From assembly GCF_000701505.1 (NCBI RefSeq), contig NZ_JNJB01000006.1:310001-374000 (forward strand): 64,000 bases of DNA. The letters run 5' to 3'. The position numbers and the translations under genes were made by a program. The stretch's first letter is position 1. Each line of letters starts with the position of its first letter. The stretch is from Dyadobacter crusticola DSM 16708 (GTDB lineage: Bacteria; Bacteroidota; Bacteroidia; Cytophagales; Spirosomataceae). Of this stretch, positions 1-9,768 are shown piece by piece. The notes below the pieces were generated by a model. The model ran no database searches. It had not been told where the DNA came from and worked only from the letters and a program-made list of their open reading frames with translations.

Positions 1-48
1 AAGAATTCTTTAAGTTTGGCTAGCGTAGCAGCGCATTTAACTATTAAT

Positions 49-315
49 ATGGACATAGAAAGCTTGAAGCCCATTTTGAAGGGCCAGATTGTACAGTATC
101 TGAATTTATTAGACGTTAACCCTCAGGATATCAGAGATGATGAGCCACTTTTTGGTGGAGATCTCGGCCTTGACTCCATTGATTCTTTGGAATTGGTAGT
201 ACTTCTTGAAAGAGAATACGGAATTAAGATCAACAACCCGGCTGAGGGAAGAAAAATACTTGTTGATGTAAACCGAATGGCGGAATATATTCTTGCCAAT
301 ACGAAAACTGCCTGA
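49..315 (+). CDS. acyl carrier protein
   Basis: An 88-residue acyl carrier protein that would carry acyl chains on a phosphopantetheine arm. The attachment site is the Ser in the Asp-Ser-Ile-Asp motif (Ser43), followed by the usual hydrophobic helix II. I chose the ATG at 49 because the family normally begins shortly before the first helix; the reading frame stays open upstream to a TTG at 16, but those extra residues do not look like ACP sequence. The ketosynthase begins one base after this stop codon, so the two are surely co-transcribed. The pairing fits a secondary-metabolite ACP (flexirubin or aryl-polyene type) rather than the fatty-acid acpP, but that assignment is inference. The rest of the cluster would lie left of the window. 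Confidence 0.88.
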   Translation: MDIESLKPILKGQIVQYLNLLDVNPQDIRDDEPLFGGDLGLDSIDSLELVVLLEREYGIKINNPAEGRKILVDVNRMAEYILANTKTA

Positions 316-316
316 T

Positions 317-1513
317 ATGAGGAAAGTGCTGGTTACCGGAATGGGGGTTATTTCAGCGATAGGAGAGAACCTGCATGAAAATCATCAAAGCCTGCGTTCT
401 GGTATCACCGGAATTGGCAAAGCTGCCCGCTTCGAATCACAATATGCTGCATTGTTGCCTTTTGGTGAGTGCAAAACAAGCAACGAATCTTTAAAAGCAA
501 TGCTCGGGCTTGAAAACAGCCTGGGATATACACGTACCTGCCTGCTTGCCAGCAAAGCATTTGACGAAGCCGTAAAGGATGCAGGATTAACTCCACAAGA
601 ACTCTCAGACTTTGCCACTGCATTCATCTCAGCCAGTACAGTAGGAGGAATGTGCCTGACCGATCAGCTTTATGATGATGCCAACCTGAGATCCAGCGGC
701 TCACAGTATCTGGACGCTTACAGTTGCGCCGCACACACGCTCAAAATTATAGATCATTACAAAATCAGAGGATTTACGGATACGATTAATACAGCCTGCT
801 CTTCCTCTGCCAATGCAATTATGCTGGGCGCGAGGCTGATACGCTCGGGCCGCGCGACGCGCGTGATTGTCGGCGGCGTAGATAGCCTTGCCAAATACAC
901 CGTTAATGGATTTAACGCATTAAAAATCCTCTCCGAATCTGCGTGCAAGCCTTTTGACGAAAATCGGGACGGTCTGAACCTGGGGGAAGGAGCTGCTTAC
1001 CTGGTGCTTGAATCCGAAGAGGGTGCGGCCGGTAAAAAAGTTTATGCCGAAGTGGCGGGTTATGGCAATGCAAATGACGCGCACCATCCTTCTGCGATGT
1101 CTGATGAAGCAACTGGCGCAATCCGCTGCATGCGCGAAGCAGTCGAATCGGCGGGGATTACATTTGATCAGATCAATTATGTAAATGCGCATGGTACCGG
1201 CACGAGGAACAACGATGAGGTTGAGCTTTTTGGTCTCAACCAATTGTTTGATCAAATTCCACCTTACAGCTCGACCAAATCTTTTACGGGACATACCCTT
1301 GGCGCAGCGGGCGCGCTGGAAGCAATTTTCAGTGTCCTGAGTATCGTGCACTCCGAGCTTTATCCAAGTCTGAGTATTGAGGTTCCGGTTGCTACTTACG
1401 ATCGTATTCCGGTGCTGCGCTTTGAAGAAGGGCAGCAGATCAACTACGTGCTTTCCAATTCTTTCGGCTTTGGCGGGAATTGTACTTCGCTGGTTTTTGG
1501 AAGCGTGAATTAA
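317..1513 (+). CDS. beta-ketoacyl-ACP synthase (KAS II-like)
   Basis: A 398-residue condensing enzyme of the thiolase fold that would extend an ACP-bound acyl chain by decarboxylative condensation. The catalytic triad is complete: Cys161 in a T-A-C-S-S-S motif, His292 in N-A-H-G-T-G-T, and His326 in G-H-T-L-G-A-A-G. The start at ATG 317 gives the standard N-terminus ([10 protein letters not shown]) and leaves one base after the ACP stop; an earlier in-frame ATG at 293 would overlap the ACP. It is translationally linked to the ACP. Its stop codon overlaps that of the convergent mutB gene (1510-1513). Probable role is pigment or polyene chain elongation, inferred from the dedicated ACP; a fatty-acid role cannot be excluded. 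Confidence 0.9.
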   Translation: MRKVLVTGMGVISAIGENLHENHQSLRSGITGIGKAARFESQYAALLPFGECKTSNESLKAMLGLENSLGYTRTCLLASKAFDEAVKDAGLTPQELSDFATAFISASTVGGMCLTDQLYDDANLRSSGSQYLDAYSCAAHTLKIIDHYKIRGFTDTINTACSSSANAIMLGARLIRSGRATRVIVGGVDSLAKYTVNGFNALKILSESACKPFDENRDGLNLGEGAAYLVLESEEGAAGKKVYAEVAGYGNANDAHHPSAMSDEATGAIRCMREAVESAGITFDQINYVNAHGTGTRNNDEVELFGLNQLFDQIPPYSSTKSFTGHTLGAAGALEAIFSVLSIVHSELYPSLSIEVPVATYDRIPVLRFEEGQQINYVLSNSFGFGGNCTSLVFGSVN

Positions 1514-3654
1514 TGCGCTTCCATGAGAGCTGTCAGTATCTTTTGGGCTGCTACTGAAATGATGGTTCCGGGTCCAAATACTCCTTTTACTCCTGCATCA
1601 TACAAAAACTGGTAATCCTGCGCAGGTATAACTCCGCCAGCTATCACCATAATGTCCGGGCGACCGATGGTTTTCAAAGCCTCGATCAGTTCCGGGATCA
1701 ATGTTTTATGTCCGGCCGCGAGACTCGACGCGCCGATTACGTGTACATCGTTTTCTGCCGCCTGCATTGCTACTTCCTGCGGAGTTTGGAAAAGCGGCCC
1801 GATATCCACGTCGAAACCAAGGTCGGCGAAGCTCGTTGCAATCACCTTAGCCCCTCTGTCGTGACCATCCTGTCCCATTTTTGCTACCAGGATCCGCGGC
1901 CGGCGACCCTCCATTTCAGCAAACTGATCAGAAAGCTGCCGGGCGAGCCGGAAATTTTCATCATCGGAAACTTCTGCACGGTACACACCCGAGATAGATC
2001 GGATGGTGGATTTGTATCTTCCAAAATGGTTTTCCATTGCTTCTGAAATTTCGCCCAATGTTGCTCTTTTGCGCGCTGCATTAATCGCCAGCGCCAGTAA
2101 GTTGGAGCTCATATCTTTTCCCCCTGGCTGTGCGCAGGCCATTGTAATCGATTTCAATGCAGCCTGAACTTCTTCCTGGTTCCGGCTATTGCGAAGTTGG
2201 TTCAATGCATTGATCTGTGCCTCTCTTACAGCCTGGTTATCTATTTCCAGCAGCTCCATACCATGCTGCTCTGTTGACTTGAATTTGTTCACCCCAACAA
2301 TGATATCCTTGCCCGAATCAATGCGCGCCTGTTTTCTGGCGGCTGCTTCTTCAATCCGCATTTTCGGAAGTCCGGTTTCGATTGCGCGTGTCATGCCGCC
2401 AATTGCCTCCACTTCCTCAATCAACTGCCACGCTTTCTCAAGCAGCTCACCAGTTAGATATTCCATGTAGTAGGAGCCGCCCCACGGATCTACAAACTTG
2501 CAGATATCTGTTTCATATTGAATAAAAAGCTGGGTATTACGCGCAATCCTGGCAGAAAAATCCGTCGGGAGCGCCATTGCTTCGTCGAGTGAATTGGTAT
2601 GTAGCGACTGTGTGTGCCCCATTACTGCGGCCATCGCTTCAATGGTTGTGCGGGTCACATTGTTAAATGGGTCCTGCTCGGTAAGACTGTACCCGCTCGT
2701 CTGGCAATGCGTGCGAAGCGCCATTGATTTCTCTTTCCCAGGGTTAAATTGCTTTACAATTTTAGACCACAACAACCTCCCCGCCCGCATTTTGGCAATC
2801 TCCATAAAATGGTTCATTCCGATTCCCCAGAAGAATGATAGACGCGGTGCGAAATCGTCGACCGGAATGCCGGCGGCGATACCTGTTCTGATGTATTCAA
2901 GTCCGTCTGCGAGCGTGTATGCGAGTTCAAGGTGCGCAGGTGCACCTGCTTCGTGCATATGGTAGCCGCTGATGCTGATGGAGTTGAACTTCGGCATAAA
3001 CTGCGAGGAGTACGCAAAAATATCCCCGACAATCCGCATCGATGCAGCAGGTGGATAGATGTAGGTATTGCGGACCATGAACTCTTTTAAAATATCATTC
3101 TGAATCGTACCCGAGAGCATTTCCGGCGAAACGCCCTGCTCTTCGGCTGCAGCAATGAAAAACGCCATAATGGGAATAACGGCGCCATTCATTGTCATTG
3201 AAACAGACATTTGGTTCAGCGGAATCTGATCAAAGAGCGCCTTCATATCTTCGACCGAATCAATGGCGACGCCCGCCTTCCCCACATCACCTGTCACCCT
3301 GGGATGGTCTGAATCGTAGCCCCGGTGTGTGGCGAGGTCAAATGCAACTGACAATCCCTTCTGGCCGGCAGCCAAATTGCGTCTGTAAAATGCATTGGAC
3401 TCTGCCGCGGTGGAAAAGCCTGCATACTGGCGGATCGTCCACGGGCGGTCGAGGTACATGCTGGCGTACGGGCCGCGCAGAAATGGCGCATTACCCGCAC
3501 CGAAATGCAGGTGACCAGCCGACGCAGTATCTTCTCCGGTGAAGTAAGGCGCAAGCCGGATTCCCTCCCGGGTAATACCTGTTTTATCCTGCAATGCTGC
3601 CGGAGCTACTTCGCCTAGGTCTTGATCCGAAATTTTTCTAAAATCAGGTTTCAT
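1510..3654 (-). CDS. mutB: methylmalonyl-CoA mutase, large (B12-binding) subunit
   Basis: This 714-residue protein is the adenosylcobalamin-dependent subunit that interconverts succinyl-CoA and (R)-methylmalonyl-CoA, linking propionate and odd-chain or branched-chain degradation to the TCA cycle. The N-terminal TIM-barrel carries the substrate segment [10 protein letters not shown] near residue 90. The C-terminal flavodoxin-like domain begins at about residue 587 and has the cobalt-ligand motif D596-G-H598-D-R-G601, followed by the conserved G-A-S-S-L-A and G-G-V-I loops. The length is standard. Its start overlaps the stop of mutA by four bases (ATGA), indicating translational coupling. The gene converges on the ketosynthase gene with overlapping stop codons. 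Confidence 0.97.
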   Translation of the reverse strand: MKPDFRKISDQDLGEVAPAALQDKTGITREGIRLAPYFTGEDTASAGHLHFGAGNAPFLRGPYASMYLDRPWTIRQYAGFSTAAESNAFYRRNLAAGQKGLSVAFDLATHRGYDSDHPRVTGDVGKAGVAIDSVEDMKALFDQIPLNQMSVSMTMNGAVIPIMAFFIAAAEEQGVSPEMLSGTIQNDILKEFMVRNTYIYPPAASMRIVGDIFAYSSQFMPKFNSISISGYHMHEAGAPAHLELAYTLADGLEYIRTGIAAGIPVDDFAPRLSFFWGIGMNHFMEIAKMRAGRLLWSKIVKQFNPGKEKSMALRTHCQTSGYSLTEQDPFNNVTRTTIEAMAAVMGHTQSLHTNSLDEAMALPTDFSARIARNTQLFIQYETDICKFVDPWGGSYYMEYLTGELLEKAWQLIEEVEAIGGMTRAIETGLPKMRIEEAAARKQARIDSGKDIIVGVNKFKSTEQHGMELLEIDNQAVREAQINALNQLRNSRNQEEVQAALKSITMACAQPGGKDMSSNLLALAINAARKRATLGEISEAMENHFGRYKSTIRSISGVYRAEVSDDENFRLARQLSDQFAEMEGRRPRILVAKMGQDGHDRGAKVIATSFADLGFDVDIGPLFQTPQEVAMQAAENDVHVIGASSLAAGHKTLIPELIEALKTIGRPDIMVIAGGVIPAQDYQFLYDAGVKGVFGPGTIISVAAQKILTALMEAH

Positions 3655-5036
3655 AAGGTTTTCCGGTGATTTTGGAACATCTCAGACAAGGAAGTGTCAC
3701 GTAGCAGGCGCAGTTTCGCTGAATTACTACCGGGTATTTCTGCAACAGCAACAGGGTTTGATTCCGGTTCTGTAAAACGATTTACACCGATCATCACTCC
3801 ACCATTTTCCAGCATATCCAGTTTTTGTCTGGCCGAATCTTGTAGTAAATCCTGAATGTAACGTTCCTGAAAACATTGTATCAATCCTCCTTTCTCTTCC
3901 ATTTCGATGAAAAGAGCCCAGGCAGCATCTGACAATCTGATGGACATTTGTTCAATTGCATAAGCACCTCCTGCTGGGTCGGCTACTGCATTGTAGCCAC
4001 TTTCATAGGAAAGAATTGACGAAACATTTCGGGCAATCCGCGACGAAAGTCCGGGTTCTTCCATAAGGTGACTTTCAAATCCTTCAACAGTCAATGCATC
4101 GCAGCCACCAATCACCGCGCTCATTGCCTCGCTGCCTGCACGTATGATATTGGTGTAGCTGGCGGCGGTAGAGTGGTAAAAAGAGGATGTTTTTGCGTGT
4201 ATAAGCGGCTTTGTTTTGTTAAAAGGCAACTCGTAAGCAGTGGCAACTTTCTGAAGCAAATGTCGCAAAGCTCTTAGTTTGGCTATTTCTGATAAGTACT
4301 GTGTACCTGTTGAAATGGAAAAGAAAACACTATTGAAAGCCTTCAATACTGGAATACCAGCTTCTGTAAGCAGGTCCATATAAGTGACCAGCGCCCCGAT
4401 CGAAAATGCAAGTTCCTGTACAGGGTTCGCTCCATTATTGTGATAAATGTGCGATTCGACCATTAACGGTCGGAATTGGCCTTCTTCTTTTTTACAAAAA
4501 GCAATCACCGTGTCCACCGCTTCTGCCCAGTCCAATCCTGTACGCATCCAGTTTGCAACGGGATCGTGGGCGACGCCTCCTTTGATGAGGTAACCTGTTT
4601 GATTCGATATAGCGTTAAAAAGGAATGTTACTGGCTGGTTTGTTTGAAAGTAAACCGGATTATCATTCAGCTTGGCGTTATGCAGCAGTCGGGCTATTTC
4701 GGCGGTATCTGGTTGTGCTTTTTGAAAGTCTATAATTACACCGTCAGCGCCCTGGCTTAAAGCTTCTCTGACACTCGTATTCGTTTCTGTTGGGCTGGTA
4801 AGTTTCAGGCGCGGGAGATTGAGCCAGCCGGGAACCAGCTTTTGGCAGTTTCGCATTTGTCTGACCTGCTCTGGGTTCAGGGTATCCGCTGTTGCGTATG
4901 CATTTGTAGATACGCCAGGCGCGGGCGACCAGCAATGCAATGCATTAAATTTCGCACCGAGCTCTGACTCAGCTTGCTTTGCCCAGGCATCGTAGCCGGT
5001 TGGTTCAAATTCTGAAAAAAGTGAAGCTGAATTCAT
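3651..5036 (-). CDS. mutA: methylmalonyl-CoA mutase, small subunit (short form)
   Basis: The 461-residue partner of MutB, with the mutase TIM-barrel but no cobalamin-binding DxHxxG motif, as expected for the non-catalytic subunit. I chose the ATG at 5036, because the frame's earlier ATG at 5108 adds 24 residues unlike the family start. The protein ends at the end of the barrel region and has no degenerate C-terminal B12-like domain. Classical small subunits, such as that of Propionibacterium, are over 600 residues, so this is a short form. It lies immediately upstream of mutB with an ATGA overlap and diverges from dnaA across a 235-bp spacer. Confidence 0.93.
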   Translation of the reverse strand: MNSASLFSEFEPTGYDAWAKQAESELGAKFNALHCWSPAPGVSTNAYATADTLNPEQVRQMRNCQKLVPGWLNLPRLKLTSPTETNTSVREALSQGADGVIIDFQKAQPDTAEIARLLHNAKLNDNPVYFQTNQPVTFLFNAISNQTGYLIKGGVAHDPVANWMRTGLDWAEAVDTVIAFCKKEEGQFRPLMVESHIYHNNGANPVQELAFSIGALVTYMDLLTEAGIPVLKAFNSVFFSISTGTQYLSEIAKLRALRHLLQKVATAYELPFNKTKPLIHAKTSSFYHSTAASYTNIIRAGSEAMSAVIGGCDALTVEGFESHLMEEPGLSSRIARNVSSILSYESGYNAVADPAGGAYAIEQMSIRLSDAAWALFIEMEEKGGLIQCFQERYIQDLLQDSARQKLDMLENGGVMIGVNRFTEPESNPVAVAEIPGSNSAKLRLLRDTSLSEMFQNHRKTL

Positions 5037-5214
5037 CGTGCAACCGGAATGAAGAGAAAAACGGACCAGGGCAAAACTAAACAATTGAGCCAATATTTTG
5101 TGCCTCAAACACCTACGGAATTAAGCACGCGCAGCGCCGATTTTAAATGCGATGTTTTTATCCATTGACTTGGAGTTCGGTCATATTGATACTAAATTGA
5201 ACCCTGGACCAATC

Positions 5215-5243
5215 TTGACAGATCAGGTATTTTTATATCTTTG
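5215..5243 (+). promoter_or_regulatory. predicted dnaA promoter (Bacteroidota type)
   Basis: A TTG at 5215-5217 and a perfect TAnnTTTG element (TATCTTTG, 5236-5243) are separated by 18 bases, close to the Bacteroidota sigma-A consensus spacing of about 19. The predicted transcript would start near 5250, shortly before the TTG start codon of dnaA. Confidence 0.6.
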
Positions 5244-5271
5244 CCGTCCCTTAAACAAGAACATCTGAGTT

Positions 5272-6714
5272 TTGGTTAGTTACACATTGGAAAGAGTAAA
5301 AGCAAATACAGAAGTAGACCATGTCTGGGATGCCTGCCTGAGAATTGTTCAGCAGCATGTTCCGGAGGAAAGTTTCAAGACGTGGTTCGAGCCTATCCGA
5401 CCACTGCGGCTGTATGGAAAAGTACTTACGATCCAGGTTCCGAGCCAGTTTTTTTACGAATGGCTGGAAGATAACTACGTCAATTTGCTCAGAAAAGCTC
5501 TTGATTATGCGATCGGGCGCGATGGAATGCTTGAATATTCCATTATTGTAGATAAAGGAAATGAAAAGCATCAGCCGCTGACAATGAATGTGTCGACGCC
5601 CAAGTCGCCTAACTATTCGAAGCCGGATAACTTTGTTACAGATCCTCGGCTAGGCTCTAACCATAAGGAAAAAGACCAGGATTCAATGAACCTGGATACT
5701 TACCTCAACCCGAATTATTCATTCGACAACTTCATTGAAGGAGATTGTAACCGCCTCGCGCGGTCGGCAGGATTCGCTGTGGCGCAACGTCCCGGACTGA
5801 CCTCTTTCAATCCATTGATGATGTACGGAGGTGTGGGGCTTGGTAAAACACATTTGGTACAGGCAATCGGAAACTACATCATGAACCACTATGAAAATAA
5901 GCTGGTGCTGTATGTTTCTTCTGAAAAGTTTACCAATCAATTTATCAACTCCATCAAAAACAATACGTTGCAGGACTTTACGGACTTTTATATGAAAGTC
6001 GATGTACTAGCGATTGACGACGTGCAGTTTTTGTCGGGTAAAGAAAAGACGCAGGATACCTTCTTCCATATATTTAACCACCTGCACCAGCTCGGCAAGC
6101 AGATCATTATGACAAGTGACCGCCCGCCGAGGGAATTGCAAGGGTTGCAGGACCGTTTGCTTTCTCGTTTCAAATGGGGATTAACAGCAGATTTGCAGGC
6201 ACCGGATTACGAGACACGTATTGCCATTATTCAGAAAAAAATACAGTCGGAAGGAATTTACATTGACTATGATGTGATTGAATACATTGCACATAGCGTG
6301 AATTCCAATGTAAGGGAGCTGGAAGGTGTGATCGTGTCGTTAATGGCGCAGGCATCACTTACAAGACGCGAGATAGATGTGGAACTTGCCAAGAATACGC
6401 TCAAAAATATCGTAATGAATGAGAGCAAGGAAGTTACCATCGATACAATTCAGGAAGTAATCGCCGATTTTTTCCAGGTTACGATCGCAGACCTCAAAAG
6501 CAAGAGCAGGAAGAAGGAAGTTGTTTATCCGCGCCAGCTCGCGATGTTTCTTGCCAAAGAGTATACCGACCTCCCATTGAAATCCATTGGTTACCATTTT
6601 GGCGGCCGTGATCACTCTACGGTTATCCATTCTATTCAAAGTATTAACCTGCTGATGGACGAAACGCCGGACGTGGAAGAAACTTTACAGAAGCTTCGCA
6701 GTTACTTTAAGTAG
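5272..6714 (+). CDS. dnaA: chromosomal replication initiator protein DnaA
   Basis: A 480-residue DnaA. Domain I occupies about residues 15-95. A variable linker runs to about 145. The AAA+ domain has Walker A G-G-V-G-L-G-K-T at 186-193 and Walker B A-I-D-D-V. The C-terminal DNA-binding domain carries the DnaA signature G-G-R-D-H-S-T-V near residue 446. The start is not ATG: the frame offers TTG at 5272 or TTG at 5287, and the first in-frame ATG lies far inside domain I. A predicted promoter ends 28 bases before the first TTG. No cluster of DnaA boxes is visible next to the gene, so it may not mark the origin, which is common in this phylum. Confidence 0.97.
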   Translation: MVSYTLERVKANTEVDHVWDACLRIVQQHVPEESFKTWFEPIRPLRLYGKVLTIQVPSQFFYEWLEDNYVNLLRKALDYAIGRDGMLEYSIIVDKGNEKHQPLTMNVSTPKSPNYSKPDNFVTDPRLGSNHKEKDQDSMNLDTYLNPNYSFDNFIEGDCNRLARSAGFAVAQRPGLTSFNPLMMYGGVGLGKTHLVQAIGNYIMNHYENKLVLYVSSEKFTNQFINSIKNNTLQDFTDFYMKVDVLAIDDVQFLSGKEKTQDTFFHIFNHLHQLGKQIIMTSDRPPRELQGLQDRLLSRFKWGLTADLQAPDYETRIAIIQKKIQSEGIYIDYDVIEYIAHSVNSNVRELEGVIVSLMAQASLTRREIDVELAKNTLKNIVMNESKEVTIDTIQEVIADFFQVTIADLKSKSRKKEVVYPRQLAMFLAKEYTDLPLKSIGYHFGGRDHSTVIHSIQSINLLMDETPDVEETLQKLRSYFK

Positions 6715-6758
6715 AAGTTGACGTCTAAAGGACAAGTGTTTCATTTGATCCTGTCCCG

Positions 6759-7736
6759 ATGTCACCCATCCTACTTACCCGCTCCCAAATTGACGATGCC
6801 GCCTGGAATGCGTTAGTTCAGGATTCTCCGCAATGCGTCATTTACGCGTTTACCTACTATCTCGATATCGTTTGCGTTGATTGGAAGGCGCTGGTTTATT
6901 CCGCCGGCGCAGGATACCAGGTTGTTATGCCGCTTCCTGTCAGGAAAAGCTTTGGCTTCGAGCTGGTTTATCAACCTCTTTTTTGCCAGTATCTGGGTCT
7001 TTTTTCACGCGGACAAATTACCGGCGAACAAGCTGCGCTGTTTCTGAAAGCACTGTCGCGGCATTACAGCTACATTTCAGCTTACCATTTCAATCCTGAT
7101 AATGATCGGTTATTGGATGGATTAAACAAGAGCTTTCCTGAATTTCAAACCAATACATATGTTACGCATTGGCTTGATCTCACTCAAACATACTGCGAGC
7201 TCAGTGCCGGCTTTAATAAGGACCGGCGGAAGAATCTCAGAAAAGCCGAGGCAGCGCGGTGGGAATTGGTGGCAAGCACCAATATTCATCCACTTATCTA
7301 TCTTTTTGTATCCAATCACTCCCGAAAAATTCCGGGGGGAGTGAATCCGAATGCTTTTAACGTGTTGGAAGCATTGCATTATACATTTAATACACGAGCG
7401 CAGGCCGAAGTTTGGTACGCGGCCAAATCAGGCAGAATACATGCAGGTATCCTGCTTATCAGGAGTGGCGGGAAGGTGATTTACCTTTTTAATGCGGCTG
7501 ATGATACGGGAAGGAGGGAGAATGCAAGAACTTTTCTGCTTGATCAATATTTCCGGGAATTTTGCACGAATGCGCAGATCTTCGATTTTGAAAGTCCGCG
7601 GGTTAAGTCCATTTCAGACTTCTACAAAAGTTTAGGCGGCGAGGCTGTACCTTTTCCCGGTATACGTAAAAACCGACTGCCATTTCCGCTGCGGCAAATA
7701 CAGGAATGGAGAATCAACGGCCTCAAAACCAGTTGA
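6759..7736 (+). CDS. GNAT/FemAB-like acetyltransferase, putative
   Basis: A 325-residue soluble protein with the look of the FemAB/BioF2-like branch of the GNAT fold: an N-terminal half with many aromatic residues, a basic segment F-N-K-D-R-R-K-N-L-R-K near residue 155, and a C-terminal half with G-R-I-H-A-G-I-L-L and F-L-L-D-Q-Y. It would transfer an acyl or aminoacyl group; the substrate cannot be told. It starts 44 bases after dnaA and could be read from the dnaA transcript. Its 3' end overlaps that of the convergent DUF3108 gene by 14 bases. Family placement is by impression, not alignment. Confidence 0.6.
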   Translation: MSPILLTRSQIDDAAWNALVQDSPQCVIYAFTYYLDIVCVDWKALVYSAGAGYQVVMPLPVRKSFGFELVYQPLFCQYLGLFSRGQITGEQAALFLKALSRHYSYISAYHFNPDNDRLLDGLNKSFPEFQTNTYVTHWLDLTQTYCELSAGFNKDRRKNLRKAEAARWELVASTNIHPLIYLFVSNHSRKIPGGVNPNAFNVLEALHYTFNTRAQAEVWYAAKSGRIHAGILLIRSGGKVIYLFNAADDTGRRENARTFLLDQYFREFCTNAQIFDFESPRVKSISDFYKSLGGEAVPFPGIRKNRLPFPLRQIQEWRINGLKTS

Positions 7737-8526
7737 TCTCCTGTTTAAGTCCTTTATACGATTTCAAGTCCATTTCCAGCGAACCGATCCGGAGCTCTAC
7801 CTCGGCTTTCAGCGGCACTTTATTAACATCATCTGTTACCCAGAGGCGCATTGCACCTTCATCTTTGAAGAATTTATTGGTCGGGATCAGCGGATTGATC
7901 CGTAATGCTCTTGCCTTGCCAAACTTGGTTTTTATAACTTCTTTGCCCACATATCTTACCCGCAATTTGTAAACTTCGCCATCGAAAAAGGTAGGGACTT
8001 CTATAATATCTCCCTCATTAACCTTATCGAAATTGATCGTGCGCAGGAAATAATAGCCGCTGATAATGTCGTGAATGTTGTTCGGCACATTGAACGTCTT
8101 TGTCTCGTCCTTGGCGGTGGCAATAGCCTGGTCACGATTGTGGTTGAAAATGATCTTTTCTTCCTTGCGATATTTGTTCTCCTGAATCTGCCGCTCAAAC
8201 ATTTGCGGGAGAATGGCAGTTGTGTCGATGTAAGAACGCCAGGTGTCGCGGACTTTCGAAATCAGGTCGAACGCTCCCACTGTACGCCCGGTCACATTTA
8301 CACGGTAACAGGGCCGGCTGTTGATCATGGAAATGTTCTTTCCGATCTCCACTTTCGCTTCCGCTGCATTGATGAAGCCATAATGCACGCGGTACTCAAC
8401 CCGCTCGCCGGCTCCGAAACTCTTGTTTGCTACTACGCGCAAATCTGCGGCTTTATCTTCCAGTTGCCTGAAAGAAAGGAATAGTAACATTGTCAAAATG
8501 GCTAATAGATAACTGGCTCTTCTCAT
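7723..8526 (-). CDS. DUF3108 domain protein, exported
   Basis: A 267-residue protein with an N-terminal hydrophobic segment (about residues 5-18) that should direct export, followed by a beta-rich domain matching my memory of DUF3108. Landmarks are G-E-R-V-E-Y-R-V-H-Y-G near residue 40, a T-W-R-S-Y-I-D region, and a late P-L-W-V-T-D-D-like stretch (here L-W-V-T-D-D-V-N-K-V-P). Its molecular function is unknown; members are thought to act in the periplasm or envelope. It starts 10 bases after the aminopeptidase gene, so the two form an operon read leftward. Confidence 0.75.
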   Translation of the reverse strand: MRRASYLLAILTMLLFLSFRQLEDKAADLRVVANKSFGAGERVEYRVHYGFINAAEAKVEIGKNISMINSRPCYRVNVTGRTVGAFDLISKVRDTWRSYIDTTAILPQMFERQIQENKYRKEEKIIFNHNRDQAIATAKDETKTFNVPNNIHDIISGYYFLRTINFDKVNEGDIIEVPTFFDGEVYKLRVRYVGKEVIKTKFGKARALRINPLIPTNKFFKDEGAMRLWVTDDVNKVPLKAEVELRIGSLEMDLKSYKGLKQEINWF

Positions 8527-8536
8527 TTTACAGCGA

Positions 8537-9589
8537 TTACATAGAGGGGTATGTTTTCTTCAGGTGTTCCAGATACAGTCTCAAATCACTCCTGAACTCA
8601 TTTTTAAACTCCTGCAAAAACACATTTTGCTTCGATTTATAGGTTAGGTAACTGATAAAATAGGCATTGTTCGGAATCTGATCGTCTGCAAGGCGCTTTT
8701 TGTTTGTTAACGCTTGCGAGCCCGACAGAAGTGTATCGGCATCTTCCACAATCTGCACGATCAATGCTTTTTTCAAAGAATCCTTTCGCTTGTCCGGTTT
8801 CTGATTTCCGTCAAATGTGTTATAAAGTTCATTCAATTTCATAGCTCCACGCAGCATATGTGCCGAATAAGCCTCATTGTACTTTCTGGAAAATTCGTAA
8901 TTACGAAGCTCGGCAGATTCAGGACCGTACTTGTATTTCAAAAAACGGATCGCCCCCTGGTCGCCTACGAAACTTGCCAGATTTTCATTGAGTTCCAGAT
9001 TACTTTTAACAAAAAGTGTACCATGTGTCAGTTCGTGCAGGATCAGGTTCGCCAGGCTGCCGGGTTTGCGTTTGAGCATGCTGGAAAGAATCGGGTCTTT
9101 GAGATACCCTAGTGTCGACCAGGCGGACACTTCGCCAATGTCCGTATCCAGTCCTTTTGCAATAAGCGCCTGCTCTTCCGTTACTGCTCTTGTAGAGTCA
9201 AAATAGCCTTTGTATGGAAATGTACCAACGATGGGAAAATGCCACAGATGTGGCGCTATCCTGTATCTTTCAGAAGCTGTAATCAGCCAGATTAGCGGCC
9301 GGCCGTGTTGATCGTAAAATGTAGTATAGTTTTTGGAAGGGTTCAGTCCCAGTGAGTCGGTACCAAATTTCTTTATTTCCTGAATAAGTCTGATCTGAGC
9401 TTTCAGGGAGTCAGGAAAGGTGGGATCTGCCATTACTTCTTCCACATCCTGCACATGCATCAGAATGCCGATCTGTCCTTTTGCCTGCAGGAAACCATAT
9501 CCGATCACATCCCGGTAAATAATCCCAAAAACCAGAATAACCAGGCTAAGGAGCAAAAGTATTTTTTTGAAAACGGATAAGCTATTCAC
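8537..9589 (-). CDS. membrane-anchored putative aminopeptidase (HExxH)
   Basis: A 350-residue protein with one N-terminal membrane segment (about residues 8-28) and a zinc-protease site: H185-E-L-T-H189, with the likely third ligand Glu202 in N-E-N-L-A-S-F-V-G. This layout fits the putative aminopeptidase family PF10023. The catalytic domain would sit on the periplasmic side. The gene precedes the DUF3108 gene in the same operon. Upstream, a perfect -7 element and a 15-bp palindrome at the -33 position suggest regulated expression. Confidence 0.78.
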   Translation of the reverse strand: MNSLSVFKKILLLLSLVILVFGIIYRDVIGYGFLQAKGQIGILMHVQDVEEVMADPTFPDSLKAQIRLIQEIKKFGTDSLGLNPSKNYTTFYDQHGRPLIWLITASERYRIAPHLWHFPIVGTFPYKGYFDSTRAVTEEQALIAKGLDTDIGEVSAWSTLGYLKDPILSSMLKRKPGSLANLILHELTHGTLFVKSNLELNENLASFVGDQGAIRFLKYKYGPESAELRNYEFSRKYNEAYSAHMLRGAMKLNELYNTFDGNQKPDKRKDSLKKALIVQIVEDADTLLSGSQALTNKKRLADDQIPNNAYFISYLTYKSKQNVFLQEFKNEFRSDLRLYLEHLKKTYPSM

Positions 9590-9614
9590 TCTGAGCGCTA
9601 AAAGGTACCGGTGG

Positions 9615-9647
9615 CAAATCTATGTAAAAATGACCACTCCGAGTGGT
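9615..9647 (-). promoter_or_regulatory. predicted promoter with palindromic operator-like site
   Basis: Read on the minus strand, TAGATTTG (9622-9615) matches the TAnnTTTG element perfectly and would place transcription start near 9608, about 19 bases before the aminopeptidase ATG. Instead of a TTG at the -33 position there is a perfect palindrome, ACCACTC-C-GAGTGGT (9633-9647), centred near -32. This could be an activator or repressor site; that is inference. Confidence 0.45.
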
Positions 9648-9742
9648 GAATGCTGTATAATTGAGGAAAAGGAATTTGTATGCAATGGATAGCCGCATAG
9701 TAACCGGTCGGTGATTATGGCGATAATATAAGCTGGCATTGA

Positions 9743-9750
9743 TATATTTG
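9743..9750 (+). promoter_or_regulatory. -7 element upstream of membrane-protein gene
   Basis: TATATTTG matches the Bacteroidota -7 consensus. It lies 18 bases before the ATG at 9769, so the leader would be about 12 bases. No TTG is seen at the right distance upstream. The position supports ATG 9769 over the earlier in-frame TTG at 9739. Confidence 0.4.
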
Positions 9751-9768
9751 TTCTTACATCCATTTTCC

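Noticed and set aside
5158..5166. Single DnaA-box-like TTATCCATT upstream of dnaA
   Set aside because: One imperfect box is expected by chance; no cluster or A/T-rich unwinding element accompanies it.
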